A stretch of 64,000 nt of DNA from Pseudomonas weihenstephanensis (GCF_001043055.1 NZ_JYLF01000007.1:124001-188000); one strand, 5' to 3'; counted from the stretch's first letter, positions 8,419-17,882 are shown. Notes: a model not told the origin generated them from the letters alone. Numbers and translations are program-made.

Positions 8419-9921
8419 ATGAGCACGACCCCGATTATTGGCCATTACCTTGACGGCCACGTTCAAGACGCAGGCAGCGAGCGTTTGCGCGAGGTGTTCA
8501 ACCCGGCCACCGGCAGCGTGCAAGCGCACGTGGCGCTGGCCAGCCAGCAAACCGTGGATGCCGCCGTGGCCAGCGCACTCAAGGCATTTCCGGCCTGGGC
8601 CGAGCAGTCGTCGCTGCGGCGTGCGCGGGTCATGTTCAAATTCAAGCAACTGCTGGACGAACATCACGACGCGTTGGCGCAGATCATTTGCCGCGAACAC
8701 GGCAAGGTGTTTTCCGATGCCAAGGGCGAAGTGACCCGTGGTATTGAAATCGTTGAGTACGCGTGCGGTGCGCCGACGCTGCTCAAAACGGATTTCAGCG
8801 ACAACATTGGCGGCGGTATCGACAATTGGAACCTGCGCCAGCCATTGGGTGTATGCGCAGGCGTCACGCCCTTCAACTTCCCGGTGATGGTGCCGCTGTG
8901 GATGATTCCGCTGGCACTGGTCACGGGTAATTGCTTCATTCTCAAACCGTCCGAGCGAGACCCGTCTGCCAGCCTGTTGATGGCGCGCCTGTTGACCGAG
9001 GCGGGTTTGCCCGATGGCGTGTTCAATGTGGTGCAAGGCGATAAAAGCGCGGTCGACGCGCTGTTACAGCACCCGGACATCGAAGCCATTTCCTTTGTAG
9101 GTTCGACCCCGATTGCCGAGTACATCTACCAGCAAGGCACCGCACGCGGCAAACGGGTTCAGGCACTGGGCGGGGCCAAAAACCACATGATCGTGATGCC
9201 CGATGCCGACCTCGATCAGGCCGCCGACGCGCTGATGGGCGCCGCCTACGGTTCTGCCGGGGAACGCTGCATGGCGATATCAGTTGCCGTGGCCGTGGGC
9301 GAGGTGGCTGATCAACTGATCGAGAAGCTGCTGCCGCGCATTGACCGGCTCAAAGTGGGCAACGGCCTGCACCCCGAGAGTGAAATGGGGCCGTTGGTAA
9401 CGGCCGAACACAAAGCCAAGGTCATTGGCTTTATCGATCAGGGCGTAGCACAGGGCGCACACCTGATCGTGGATGGGCGCGGGCTTGAAGTACCGGGCGC
9501 CGAGCGAGGTTTTTTTGTGGGAGCCACGCTGTTTGACCGGGTCACCCCGGCAATGAGCATCTACCAGCAGGAAATATTCGGCCCAGTGCTGGGGATCGTC
9601 CGGGTGCCTGACTTTGCCAGCGCGGTGGCACTGATCAATGCCCACGAATTTGGCAATGGCGTGTCCTGTTTCACCCGTGATGGCGGTGTGGCCCGGGCGT
9701 TTGCACGCACGATCAAGGTCGGGATGGTGGGGATTAACGTACCGATTCCGGTGCCGATGGCCTGGCACTCATTTGGTGGCTGGAAGCGCTCACTGTTTGG
9801 CGACCACCATGCCTACGGCGAAGAGGGCATCCGCTTTTACAGCCGTTACAAAAGCGTGATGCAGCGCTGGCCGGACAGCATCGCCAAAGGCGCCGAGTTC
9901 AGCATGCCCACCGCCAAATAA
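8419..9921 (+). CDS. iolA: methylmalonate-/malonate-semialdehyde dehydrogenase (CoA-acylating)
   Basis: A 500-residue aldehyde dehydrogenase superfamily member of the MMSDH branch. It converts malonate semialdehyde, NAD and CoA to acetyl-CoA and CO2, the last step of the inositol route; the same enzyme type (MmsA) serves valine breakdown. Diagnostic features are GVTPFNFPVMVP in the nucleotide-binding region, GGAKNH in place of the usual catalytic-Glu segment, and the catalytic Cys at residue 284 in GSAGERCMA. The C-terminal SFGGWKRSLFGD is also conserved. Operon position favours inositol use, though it could also supply the valine genes at 60-63 kb. Confidence 0.93.
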   Translation: MSTTPIIGHYLDGHVQDAGSERLREVFNPATGSVQAHVALASQQTVDAAVASALKAFPAWAEQSSLRRARVMFKFKQLLDEHHDALAQIICREHGKVFSDAKGEVTRGIEIVEYACGAPTLLKTDFSDNIGGGIDNWNLRQPLGVCAGVTPFNFPVMVPLWMIPLALVTGNCFILKPSERDPSASLLMARLLTEAGLPDGVFNVVQGDKSAVDALLQHPDIEAISFVGSTPIAEYIYQQGTARGKRVQALGGAKNHMIVMPDADLDQAADALMGAAYGSAGERCMAISVAVAVGEVADQLIEKLLPRIDRLKVGNGLHPESEMGPLVTAEHKAKVIGFIDQGVAQGAHLIVDGRGLEVPGAERGFFVGATLFDRVTPAMSIYQQEIFGPVLGIVRVPDFASAVALINAHEFGNGVSCFTRDGGVARAFARTIKVGMVGINVPIPVPMAWHSFGGWKRSLFGDHHAYGEEGIRFYSRYKSVMQRWPDSIAKGAEFSMPTAK

Positions 9922-9969
9922 TTCCAGACACAGCGCGTGTAGCGGCTGTGCATGTTCAAGGGTGCAGAC

Positions 9970-11907
9970 ATGAGTACGACACGACTGACCATGGCCCAGG
10001 CTCTGGTGAAATTTCTCGACAACCAATACGTGGAGGTCGATGGGGTCCAGAGCAAATTTGTGGCTGGGGTGTTTACGATTTTTGGTCACGGCAATGTGCT
10101 GGGGCTGGGCCAGGCGCTGGAACAGGACAGCGGTGATCTGCAGGTGCATCAGGGCCGTAACGAACAAGGCATGGCTCACGCCGCCATCGGGTTTGCCAAG
10201 CAACACCTGCGGCGCAAGATTTACGCCTGCACCGCCTCCGTCGGACCGGGGGCGGCCAACCTGATCACCGCGGCTGCCACGGCCACCGCTAACCGGATTC
10301 CGCTGCTATTGCTGCCGGGCGATGTGTACGCCAGCCGTCAGCCTGACCCGGTGTTGCAACAGATCGAGCAGTTCCACGACCTGAGCATCAGCACCAACGA
10401 TGCGTTCAAGGCGGTGAGTAAGTACTGGGACCGGATCAACCGCCCCGAGCAATTGATGAGCGCCGCGATTCACGCCATGCGCGTATTGACCGACCCTGCC
10501 GAAACCGGCGCCGTGACCTTGGCTTTGCCCCAAGACGTGCAGGCTGAGGCTTACGATTACCCCGATTACTTCTTGCAAAAACGCGTGCACCGCATCGACC
10601 GGCGTTTGCCGACACCCGCGATGCTGGGAGATGCGCAGGCACTGATACAGCGCAAGCGCACGCCGTTGATCATCTGCGGCGGCGGGGTCAAATACGCGGG
10701 CGCCAACGCGGCCTTGCAGGCGTTTGCTGAACGTTTTGCTATCCCGTTCGCCGAAACCCAGGCCGGCAAGAGTGCCATCGTCTCGGCGCACCCGCTGAAC
10801 ATGGGCGGCGTGGGGGAGACCGGTTGTCTGGCGGCCAACCTGCTGGCGCCCCAGGCGGACCTGATCATTGGCATCGGCACCCGTTACACCGATTTCACCA
10901 CGTCATCCAAGTCGCTGTTCCAACACCCCGATGTGGAGTTTCTCAACCTCAACGTCAGCCCCTGCGACGCGCTCAAGCTCGATGGCGTGCAACTGATTGC
11001 CGATGCGCTGGCGGGGCTTGAAGCATTGGGCCAGGCGCTGTCCGCGAGCGACTATCGGTCTGGCTGGGGCGACGCGCCGCAACAGGCCAAGGCGCAATTG
11101 CAGGCCGAAGTCGACCGGGTGTATCAGGTCGACTATCAGCAACCGGACTTCACCCCTGAAATCAGTGACCACATGGACCCGGCCGTGCTGCGCGAGTTTA
11201 TCGAGCTGACCGGTTCCTGCCTGACCCAGAGCCAGGTGCTGGGGGTGCTCAACCGCACGCTGGCAGACGACGCAATTATTGTGGCGGCCGCTGGCAGCTT
11301 GCCCGGTGACTTGCAGCGGGCATGGCGCAGCAAAGGGGTGAATACCTATCACGTGGAATATGGCTACTCGTGCATGGGCTATGAAGTGAACGCGGCGCTG
11401 GGGGTCAAGCTGGCCGAGCCTAAGCGCGAGGTGTACGCCTTTGTCGGCGATGGCTCTTACATGATGCTGCACTCCGAGTTGGCAACGTCGATTCAGGAAC
11501 GGCAAAAAATCAACGTGGTGCTGCTCGATAACATGGCCTTCGGCTGTATCAACAACCTGCAAATGGGTAACGGCATGGACAGCTTCGGCACCGAGTTCCG
11601 GTTCCGTAACCCCAAAACCGGCAAGCTCGATGGCGCCCTGGTGCCCGTGGACTTCGCCATGAGCGCGGCCGCGTATGGCTGCAAGACCTACAAGGTCAGC
11701 ACCCTTGAACAGCTGGATGCGGCGCTGGCCGATGCGCGCTTGCAGACGGTATCGACGCTGATCGACATCAAAGTGCTGCCCAAAACCATGATCCACGGCT
11801 ATCTGTCGTGGTGGCGCGTGGGCGTGGCGCAAGTGTCAACCAGCGCCCGTACGGCCCTGGCCGCTGAGCACCTCAACCGTCAGCTCGCCAACGCGCGGCA
11901 GTATTGA
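9970..11907 (+). CDS. iolD: 3D-(3,5/4)-trihydroxycyclohexane-1,2-dione hydrolase
   Basis: A 645-residue thiamine-diphosphate enzyme that opens the ring of the IolE product to give 5-deoxy-glucuronate. The three acetolactate-synthase-like domains are present: N-terminal Pyr domain with GRNEQGMAHAA, central domain with AGANAALQAFAER and GIGTRYTDF, and C-terminal PP domain with the ThDP/Mg signature starting GDGSYMMLHSEL near residue 495. The ATG before STTRLTMAQA is chosen because AAGGG lies just upstream; an ATG six codons earlier lacks one. iolG follows after 38 bp. Confidence 0.93.
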   Translation: MSTTRLTMAQALVKFLDNQYVEVDGVQSKFVAGVFTIFGHGNVLGLGQALEQDSGDLQVHQGRNEQGMAHAAIGFAKQHLRRKIYACTASVGPGAANLITAAATATANRIPLLLLPGDVYASRQPDPVLQQIEQFHDLSISTNDAFKAVSKYWDRINRPEQLMSAAIHAMRVLTDPAETGAVTLALPQDVQAEAYDYPDYFLQKRVHRIDRRLPTPAMLGDAQALIQRKRTPLIICGGGVKYAGANAALQAFAERFAIPFAETQAGKSAIVSAHPLNMGGVGETGCLAANLLAPQADLIIGIGTRYTDFTTSSKSLFQHPDVEFLNLNVSPCDALKLDGVQLIADALAGLEALGQALSASDYRSGWGDAPQQAKAQLQAEVDRVYQVDYQQPDFTPEISDHMDPAVLREFIELTGSCLTQSQVLGVLNRTLADDAIIVAAAGSLPGDLQRAWRSKGVNTYHVEYGYSCMGYEVNAALGVKLAEPKREVYAFVGDGSYMMLHSELATSIQERQKINVVLLDNMAFGCINNLQMGNGMDSFGTEFRFRNPKTGKLDGALVPVDFAMSAAAYGCKTYKVSTLEQLDAALADARLQTVSTLIDIKVLPKTMIHGYLSWWRVGVAQVSTSARTALAAEHLNRQLANARQY

Positions 11908-11945
11908 TTGCAACGCGCGCTCATCCATCCAACAGGAGTCTGCAC

Positions 11946-12971
11946 ATGTCGTTGAACACCCAAGCGTTGAAGTTAGGCGTCATTGGTACGGGCGCAATCG
12001 GTCGCGATCACATTCGCCGTTGCAGCCAGACCTTGCTCAATAGCCAGGTAGTTGCGGTCACGGATATCAACCTGCAACAGGCCGCCGACGTGGTGGCTGA
12101 ACTGGGGCTGACCGCCGAGGTGTACCCGGATGGTCACGCCCTGATCAATGCCCCCGAAGTGGACGCGGTGTTAGTGACGTCCTGGGGGCCGAGTCACGAA
12201 GAGTTTGTGCTGGCGGCGATCAAGGCCGGCAAGCCGGTGTTTTGCGAAAAACCCTTGGCGGTCACCGCAGCAGGTTGCCGCAACATCGTCGACGCTGAAA
12301 TCGCGCAGGGCAGACGTCTGGTGCAAGTGGGCTTCATGCGCCCGTACGACGCCGGTTATCTGGCACTCAAAGCCGTGATCGACAGCGGGCAGATTGGCGA
12401 ACCGCTGATGCTGCACTGCGCGCACCGCAACCCGCGCGTGGGTGAACACTACAAAACCGACATGGCCATCACGGACACGCTGATCCATGAACTGGATGTG
12501 TTGCGCTGGCTGCTCGACGACGACTTTGTGTCGGTGCAAGTGGTCTTCCCGCGTAAAACCAGCAAAGCCCTGGCCCATTTGCGCGACCCGCAAATCGTGT
12601 TGCTTGAAACCGCCAAAGGCACGCGCATTGATGTGGAAGTGTTCGTCAATTGCCAGTACGGCTACGACATTCAATGCGAAGTGGTGGGCGAGACCGGGAT
12701 CGCCAAATTGCCGGAGCCTTCGCAGGTGCAATTGCGCAGCGGCGCCAAGCTGTCGAATGCGATTTTGATGGACTGGAAAGACCGCTTTATCGCGGCCTAC
12801 GACGTCGAGTTGCAAGCCTTTATTGATGGCGTGCGCGCAGGCCGGGTGGGTGGGCCGTCGGCCTGGGACGGCTTTGCGGCTGCCGTTGCAGCGGATGCGT
12901 GCATTGAAGCGCAGGGCAGCGGGGCGATTGTGAACGTTGAACTGGCGCCACGCCCGCATTTTTACGGCTAA
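11946..12971 (+). CDS. iolG: myo-inositol 2-dehydrogenase
   Basis: A 341-residue Gfo/Idh/MocA-family oxidoreductase. It oxidises myo-inositol to scyllo-inosose with NAD, the entry step of the pathway. The Rossmann motif GVIGTGAIGRDH lies at the N-terminus, the EKP catalytic lysine motif in VFCEKPLAV near residue 100, and the active-site segment TDTLIHELDVLRW near 177-190. The ATG with AGGAG 7 nt upstream is preferred over an in-frame TTG 14 codons earlier. A strong hairpin follows the stop. Confidence 0.92.
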   Translation: MSLNTQALKLGVIGTGAIGRDHIRRCSQTLLNSQVVAVTDINLQQAADVVAELGLTAEVYPDGHALINAPEVDAVLVTSWGPSHEEFVLAAIKAGKPVFCEKPLAVTAAGCRNIVDAEIAQGRRLVQVGFMRPYDAGYLALKAVIDSGQIGEPLMLHCAHRNPRVGEHYKTDMAITDTLIHELDVLRWLLDDDFVSVQVVFPRKTSKALAHLRDPQIVLLETAKGTRIDVEVFVNCQYGYDIQCEVVGETGIAKLPEPSQVQLRSGAKLSNAILMDWKDRFIAAYDVELQAFIDGVRAGRVGGPSAWDGFAAAVAADACIEAQGSGAIVNVELAPRPHFYG

Positions 12972-12981
12972 CAAACCCTCT

Positions 12982-13020
12982 CCCGCAGGCGCTGGTGCAG
13001 GTTGCGCCAGCGCCTGCGGG
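12982..13020. terminator. strong hairpin after iolG (partial terminator/attenuator)
   Basis: A perfect 14 bp GC-rich stem (CCCGCAGGCGCTGG against its complement) with an 11-base loop. A run of six T begins about 13 bases after the stem, further than a classic intrinsic terminator. It may reduce read-through into the next dehydrogenase gene or protect the upstream mRNA from 3' degradation. Confidence 0.6.
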
Positions 13021-13052
13021 TGGCATGTACCGTTTTTTAAGGAGAGGTTGCC

Positions 13053-14087
13053 ATGCGCATAGGGCTTGTCGGTTTTGGCCACGGTGGCCGTTTTTTTCAT
13101 GCCCCTTTGATCGCCAGCGTGGCGGGTGTGACGTTTGCTGGCGTGGTCACGCGTTCAGCCGAGCGACGCCAACGGCTGGCCCGCGATTACCCAGGCGTCA
13201 AGGCGTTCGACACACTGGCGCAGTTGGTCGAGGCGGGGGTTGATCTGTTAGTCATTTCCACGCCGTTGCAAGGGCGTCCCGAGCTGGTCATGCAAGCCAT
13301 CGAGCTGGGTATCGCGGTGGTCAGTGACAAGCCTTTTGCCGCCGACACGCGGCACGCTAAACCGATGGTAGATGCCGCCCAGCGTCAGGGTGTGCTGTTG
13401 AGCGTGTATCAAAACCGGCGCTGGGACTCGGACTTTCTCACGGTGCGCAAATTACTTGAGGCGGGTGCATTGGGCGTCGTCACACGCTTTGAGTCGTTCA
13501 TCGAGCGCTTTTCTCCAGAGTCGGTGGGCAATGCCAGTGGCGGGGGGTTGCTGCGCGATCTGGGCAGTCACCAAGTTGATCAGGCGCTGCAATTGTTTGG
13601 CCCGGTGACCTCGGTGTATGCCGAGCTGGCATACAGTCCTGAGCATCCAGAGGTCGATCACAGCTTTTTTATGGCGTTGACCCATGACAATGGCGTGATC
13701 TCCCACCTTGGCGCCAGTGTGCTGCAAAACAGTCCGCGCCCGCGTTTTCGCGTCAGTGGCTCTTTGGGTAGTTATAGCGTTGAAGGGCTGGATGGTCAGG
13801 AGGCTGCGGTGCTCGCCGGGCGCACCCCCAAAACCGAAGGCGAACGCTGGGGCGCCGAAGAGCATCGACGCTGGGGGTGGTTCGAGCACGGTGATGAACG
13901 CGAGCGCGTGCCCACCGAGCACGGTGGCTGGCAGCGCTTTTACCAACTCATGATCGACGCCGTGCAAGGCTCGGGCCGGGTGCCGGTTGCGCCGCAACAG
14001 GTGTTGCAGGCTTTGCGTGTGCTGGACGCGGCGCGAACCAGCGCACACACCTGCGAAGTGATCACGTTGGGCGCGGAAGAAAAATAG
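13053..14087 (+). CDS. second Gfo/Idh/MocA dehydrogenase, IolW/scyllo-inositol type
   Basis: A 344-residue NAD(P)-dependent oxidoreductase with Rossmann motif GLVGFGHGGRFFHAP, EKP-equivalent SDKPFA near residue 98 and the segment YQNRRWDSDFL near 126-136. The latter is typical of the YvaA/IolW/YdgJ branch, whose members include NADP-dependent scyllo-inositol dehydrogenases. It follows iolG after the hairpin and has a good ribosome site (AAGGAGAGG). In this setting it could interconvert scyllo-inositol and scyllo-inosose, feeding a second inositol isomer into the route. Exact substrate is inferred. Confidence 0.78.
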   Translation: MRIGLVGFGHGGRFFHAPLIASVAGVTFAGVVTRSAERRQRLARDYPGVKAFDTLAQLVEAGVDLLVISTPLQGRPELVMQAIELGIAVVSDKPFAADTRHAKPMVDAAQRQGVLLSVYQNRRWDSDFLTVRKLLEAGALGVVTRFESFIERFSPESVGNASGGGLLRDLGSHQVDQALQLFGPVTSVYAELAYSPEHPEVDHSFFMALTHDNGVISHLGASVLQNSPRPRFRVSGSLGSYSVEGLDGQEAAVLAGRTPKTEGERWGAEEHRRWGWFEHGDERERVPTEHGGWQRFYQLMIDAVQGSGRVPVAPQQVLQALRVLDAARTSAHTCEVITLGAEEK

Positions 14088-14117
14088 AAATGTTGTGTTT
14101 TAAAATTCTAAAACAGG

Positions 14118-14146
14118 TTGATATGGAAATTATTTTCCAATAGAGT
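14118..14146 (+). promoter_or_regulatory. promoter of inositol importer with IolR operator in the spacer
   Basis: A plausible -35 (TTGATA, 14118-14123) and -10 (TAGAGT, 14141-14146) are separated by exactly 17 bp, and that spacer contains a perfect GGAA-N6-TTCC operator at 14125-14138. Repressor binding there would block RNA polymerase directly. It suggests that the importer is a separate transcription unit, co-controlled with iolC. Confidence 0.6.
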
Positions 14147-14212
14147 CGATTTCAGTGAATCGACACCAAGTACCGCATCTATAAAACCAACAAGAATGTG
14201 GAGACTGCCGCA

Positions 14213-15139
14213 ATGAAACACAGCCTACGTATCGCTTCCCTCGCCCTGTCCGTGATGTTCGCCAGCGGCGCTGCCCTGGCGGACATCAAGATCGGCGTGA
14301 GCATGTCGCAGTTTGATGACACCTACCTCACGTACTTGCGTGAGTCGATGAACGAAAAAGCCAAAACCTACCCCGAAAGCGTGCAGTTGCAGTTTGAAGA
14401 CGCGCGCGCTGATGTGGTCAAGCAACTGAGCCAGGTTGAAAGCTTCATCGGTCAAAAGGTCGATGCCATTGTGGTTAACCCGGTCGACACCGCTGCCACC
14501 AAACGCATCACCGAGGCGGCCGTTAAAGCCGGTATCCCGCTGGTATACGTCAACCGTCGCCCGGACGATCAGAACTTGCCCCAGGGCGTTGCCACTGTCG
14601 CCTCCGATGATTTTGAAGCCGGAAGAATGCAGATGCAGTACCTGGCCGACAAGCTGGGCGGTAAGGGCAATATCGTGATTCTGCTCGGGGATCTGGCCAA
14701 TAACTCCACCACCAACCGCACCAAAGGTGTGAAAGAAGTACTGGCCAAGTACCCGGATATCAAAGTCGATCAGGAGCAAACCGGTATCTGGTTGCGCGAC
14801 AAGGCCATGACCCTGACCAATGACTGGATCACCCAGGGCCGTCAGTTTGACGCGGTGGTTTCCAACAACGACGAAATGGCCATCGGTGCCGCCATGGCAC
14901 TCAAACAGGCGGGCGTCGCGAAAGGCAGTGTGCTGATCGCGGGCGTCGATGGCACACCGGACGGCGTACGCGCCGTGGAGAAGGGCGAGCTGGTGCTGTC
15001 GGTGTTTCAGGACGCTAAAGGGCAAGCCTACGGCTCAGTCGACACGGCGATGAAAATGATCAACAAAGAACCGGTAGAACAAGCCGTCTGGGTGCCGTTC
15101 CAGCTCATCACCCGAGACAACGCCAAAGACTTCAAGTAG
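14213..15139 (+). CDS. sugar (probably inositol) ABC transporter, periplasmic binding protein
   Basis: A 308-residue ribose/galactose-type (cluster B) periplasmic-binding protein. A clear signal peptide runs to ASGAALA with cleavage before DIKIGVSM. Typical segments are VDAIVVNPVDT, NRRPDD, VVSNNDEMAIGAAMAL and AGVDGTPDGVRAVEKG, and it closely resembles inositol-binding IbpA-type proteins. GGAG precedes the ATG of MKHSLR; the longer GTG start would place five extra residues before the signal peptide. It is the first gene of the importer, 125 bp after the upstream dehydrogenase and behind its own promoter. Substrate is inferred from the locus. Confidence 0.88.
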   Translation: MKHSLRIASLALSVMFASGAALADIKIGVSMSQFDDTYLTYLRESMNEKAKTYPESVQLQFEDARADVVKQLSQVESFIGQKVDAIVVNPVDTAATKRITEAAVKAGIPLVYVNRRPDDQNLPQGVATVASDDFEAGRMQMQYLADKLGGKGNIVILLGDLANNSTTNRTKGVKEVLAKYPDIKVDQEQTGIWLRDKAMTLTNDWITQGRQFDAVVSNNDEMAIGAAMALKQAGVAKGSVLIAGVDGTPDGVRAVEKGELVLSVFQDAKGQAYGSVDTAMKMINKEPVEQAVWVPFQLITRDNAKDFK

Positions 15140-15231
15140 TCGGCCACTCACCCATAACAACAATAAGTGGCGAGGCATGCGCCTTGCCCACTGTCTCGGC
15201 CACTGACCGGGGCATCTGAGGAGTACTGGCT

Positions 15232-16797
15232 ATGCTCGCGTCAGCGACTGTATCAAGCACCCTGGCTGTAACACCTGCTCCCACCGCCTTTACGGCCGCT
15301 GCGCCGTATCTGTTGGAAGTGGTCAATGTCAGCAAGGGGTTTCCCGGTGTCATTGCACTGGATGACGTGCAACTGCGCGTGCGTCCAGGCTCCGTGCTGG
15401 CGCTGATGGGTGAAAACGGCGCGGGTAAATCCACGCTGATGAAAATCATCGCAGGCATTTATCAGCCTGATGCGGGCGAGTTAAGGTTGCGCGGTAAGCC
15501 TGTGACGTTCAGCGGTCCGCTGGCCGCGTTGCAAGCCGGCATTGCAATGATCCATCAGGAACTCAACCTGATGCCGCACATGAACATTGCTGAGAACATC
15601 TGGATCGGTCGCGAGCAGCTCAATGGCCTGCGCATGATTGACCACAAGCAAATGTTCCACTGCACCGCGCAATTGCTCGAACGCTTGCGCATCAACCTCG
15701 ACCCGCAAGAGCTGGTCGGCAACCTGAGCATCGCCGAACGTCAGATGGTCGAGATTGCCAAGGCGGTGTCGTACAACTCAGACATCCTGATCATGGACGA
15801 GCCGACGTCTGCGATTACCGACAAAGAAGTCACGCACCTGTTTTCGATCATTGCCGACCTCAAGGCGCAGGGCAAAGGCATCATTTACATCACCCACAAA
15901 ATGAACGAGGTGTTTGCCATCGCTGATGAGGTCGCGGTGTTTCGGGACGGCGCCTACATCGGCCTGCAACGCGCCGACAGCATGGACAGCGACAGCTTGA
16001 TTTCGATGATGGTCGGCCGTGAGCTGACCCAGTTGTTTCCGGTGCGTGAAAACCCGGTGGGCGAGTTGCTGCTGTCGGTGCGTGATTTGCGTCTGGACGG
16101 TGTGTTCAAAGGCGTGTCATTCGACTTGCATGCGGGTGAGATCCTGGGCATCGCCGGGCTTATGGGGTCGGGGCGCACCAATGTGGCTGAAACGCTTTTT
16201 GGCATCACCCCCAGTGATGGCGGTGACATTCAACTCGACGGTCAGCCAGTGCGGGTCTCCAGCCCCCAAATGGCGATTGAAAAGGGCTTTGCGCTGCTGA
16301 CTGAAGACCGCAAGTTGACCGGACTGTTCCCGTGCCTGTCGGTGCTGGAGAACATGGAAATGGCGATCCTGCCGCACTACGTCGGCAAGGGCTTCATCCA
16401 GCAGAAAGCCCTGCGTGCCCTGTGCGAAGACATGTGCAAAAAGCTACGGGTCAAAACCCCTTCACTCGAACAATGCATCGACACGCTCTCGGGCGGCAAC
16501 CAGCAAAAAGCCCTGCTTGCGCGGTGGCTGATGACCCACCCGCGTTTGCTGATTCTCGATGAGCCGACCCGGGGTATCGACGTCGGCGCCAAGGTCGAGA
16601 TTTACCGGCTGATCTCCTTTCTCGCCAGCGAAGGCATGGCCGTGATCATGATTTCCTCGGAGCTGCCTGAGGTGCTGGGCATGAGTGACCGGGTCATGGT
16701 CATGCATGAAGGTGAGCAGATGGGCACGTTGGACCGCAGCGAGGCGACTCAGGAGCGGGTGATGCAACTGGCGTCGGGCATTGGCGCAATTCATTAA
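15232..16797 (+). CDS. sugar (probably inositol) ABC transporter, double ATPase
   Basis: A 521-residue RbsA/MglA-type protein with two nucleotide-binding domains. The first has Walker A GENGAGKST and Walker B ILIMDEPTSA. The second has a degenerate Walker A (GLMGSGRTNVAE), signature LSGGNQQK and Walker B LLILDEPTRGID. Such asymmetry is normal for this family. It powers import through the permease that follows. AGGAG lies upstream of the chosen ATG. Confidence 0.92.
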   Translation: MLASATVSSTLAVTPAPTAFTAAAPYLLEVVNVSKGFPGVIALDDVQLRVRPGSVLALMGENGAGKSTLMKIIAGIYQPDAGELRLRGKPVTFSGPLAALQAGIAMIHQELNLMPHMNIAENIWIGREQLNGLRMIDHKQMFHCTAQLLERLRINLDPQELVGNLSIAERQMVEIAKAVSYNSDILIMDEPTSAITDKEVTHLFSIIADLKAQGKGIIYITHKMNEVFAIADEVAVFRDGAYIGLQRADSMDSDSLISMMVGRELTQLFPVRENPVGELLLSVRDLRLDGVFKGVSFDLHAGEILGIAGLMGSGRTNVAETLFGITPSDGGDIQLDGQPVRVSSPQMAIEKGFALLTEDRKLTGLFPCLSVLENMEMAILPHYVGKGFIQQKALRALCEDMCKKLRVKTPSLEQCIDTLSGGNQQKALLARWLMTHPRLLILDEPTRGIDVGAKVEIYRLISFLASEGMAVIMISSELPEVLGMSDRVMVMHEGEQMGTLDRSEATQERVMQLASGIGAIH

Positions 16798-16859
16798 CCA
16801 TTTCGGCGCGCTGGCTGTAACCGGGCCGGTAGCACAGCAGAGTGAGAGGGTACCTGTCC

Positions 16860-17882
16860 ATGAACGCAATAACCGAAAACAAACCCGCCATAGCCCCGAC
16901 CAAGCCCCGTCGCCGGTTTCCGACAGAGCTGAGCATTTTTCTGGTGCTGATCGGCATTGGTCTGGTGTTTGAAGTGTTTGGCTGGATCGTGCGCGATCAG
17001 AGCTTTTTGATGAACTCTCAGCGTCTGGTGCTGATGATTTTGCAAGTGTCGGTGATCGGGCTACTGGCGATTGGTGTGACCCAGGTCATTATTACCACCG
17101 GCATTGACCTGTCATCCGGCTCGGTGTTGGCACTTTCGGCGATGGTGGCCGCGAGCCTGGCGCAGACTTCGGACTTCAGCCGTGCGGTGTTCCCGTCATT
17201 GACCGACTTGCCGGTGTGGATACCCGTCGTCGCGGGGCTGGGTGTGGGGCTACTGGCGGGCGCGATCAACGGCAGCATCATTGCTATCACTGGCATTCCG
17301 CCGTTTATCGCCACCCTCGGCATGATGGTGTCGGCCCGTGGTCTGGCGCGTTACTACACCGAAGGCCAGCCGGTGAGCATGCTTTCAGATTCCTACACGG
17401 CCATCGGCCACGGCGCGATGCCGGTGATTATTTTCCTGGTGGTGGCGCTGATCTTCCACATCGCCCTGCGTTACACCAAATACGGCAAATACACCTACGC
17501 CATCGGCGGCAACATGCAGGCGGCGCGCACCTCGGGGATCAATGTCAAACGGCACTTGATCATCGTCTACAGCATTGCGGGTTTGTTGGCAGGGCTGGCG
17601 GGCGTTGTGGCCTCCGCACGGGCTGCCACCGGGCAGGCGGGCATGGGCATGTCGTATGAACTGGACGCAATCGCCGCAGCGGTAATCGGCGGCACCAGTC
17701 TGGCGGGCGGGGTCGGCCGGATCACCGGCACGGTGATCGGCGCATTGATCCTGGGCGTTATGGCCAGCGGCTTCACCTTTGTGGGTGTCGACGCCTACAT
17801 TCAGGACATCATCAAAGGCCTGATTATTGTGGTGGCGGTGGTGATCGATCAGTACCGCAACAAGCGCAAACTCAAGCGCTGA
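16860..17882 (+). CDS. sugar (probably inositol) ABC transporter, permease
   Basis: A 340-residue RbsC-type integral membrane permease with about ten hydrophobic helices. Family features include the TGIDLSSGSVLAL segment, GIPPFIATLGMM and the cytoplasmic EAA-like stretch near YAIGGNMQAARTSGI. The C-terminus is strongly basic (QYRNKRKLKR). It completes the binding protein-ATPase-permease set resembling IbpA-IatA-IatP of Caulobacter. GAGAGGG precedes the ATG. It converges on the toxin-like gene with a 54 bp gap. Confidence 0.9.
   Translation: MNAITENKPAIAPTKPRRRFPTELSIFLVLIGIGLVFEVFGWIVRDQSFLMNSQRLVLMILQVSVIGLLAIGVTQVIITTGIDLSSGSVLALSAMVAASLAQTSDFSRAVFPSLTDLPVWIPVVAGLGVGLLAGAINGSIIAITGIPPFIATLGMMVSARGLARYYTEGQPVSMLSDSYTAIGHGAMPVIIFLVVALIFHIALRYTKYGKYTYAIGGNMQAARTSGINVKRHLIIVYSIAGLLAGLAGVVASARAATGQAGMGMSYELDAIAAAVIGGTSLAGGVGRITGTVIGALILGVMASGFTFVGVDAYIQDIIKGLIIVVAVVIDQYRNKRKLKR

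Noticed and set aside
10903..11832. 309-codon open frame on the minus strand inside iolD
   Set aside because: His/Gln-rich shadow sequence opposite the ThDP enzyme; no start signal or motif.
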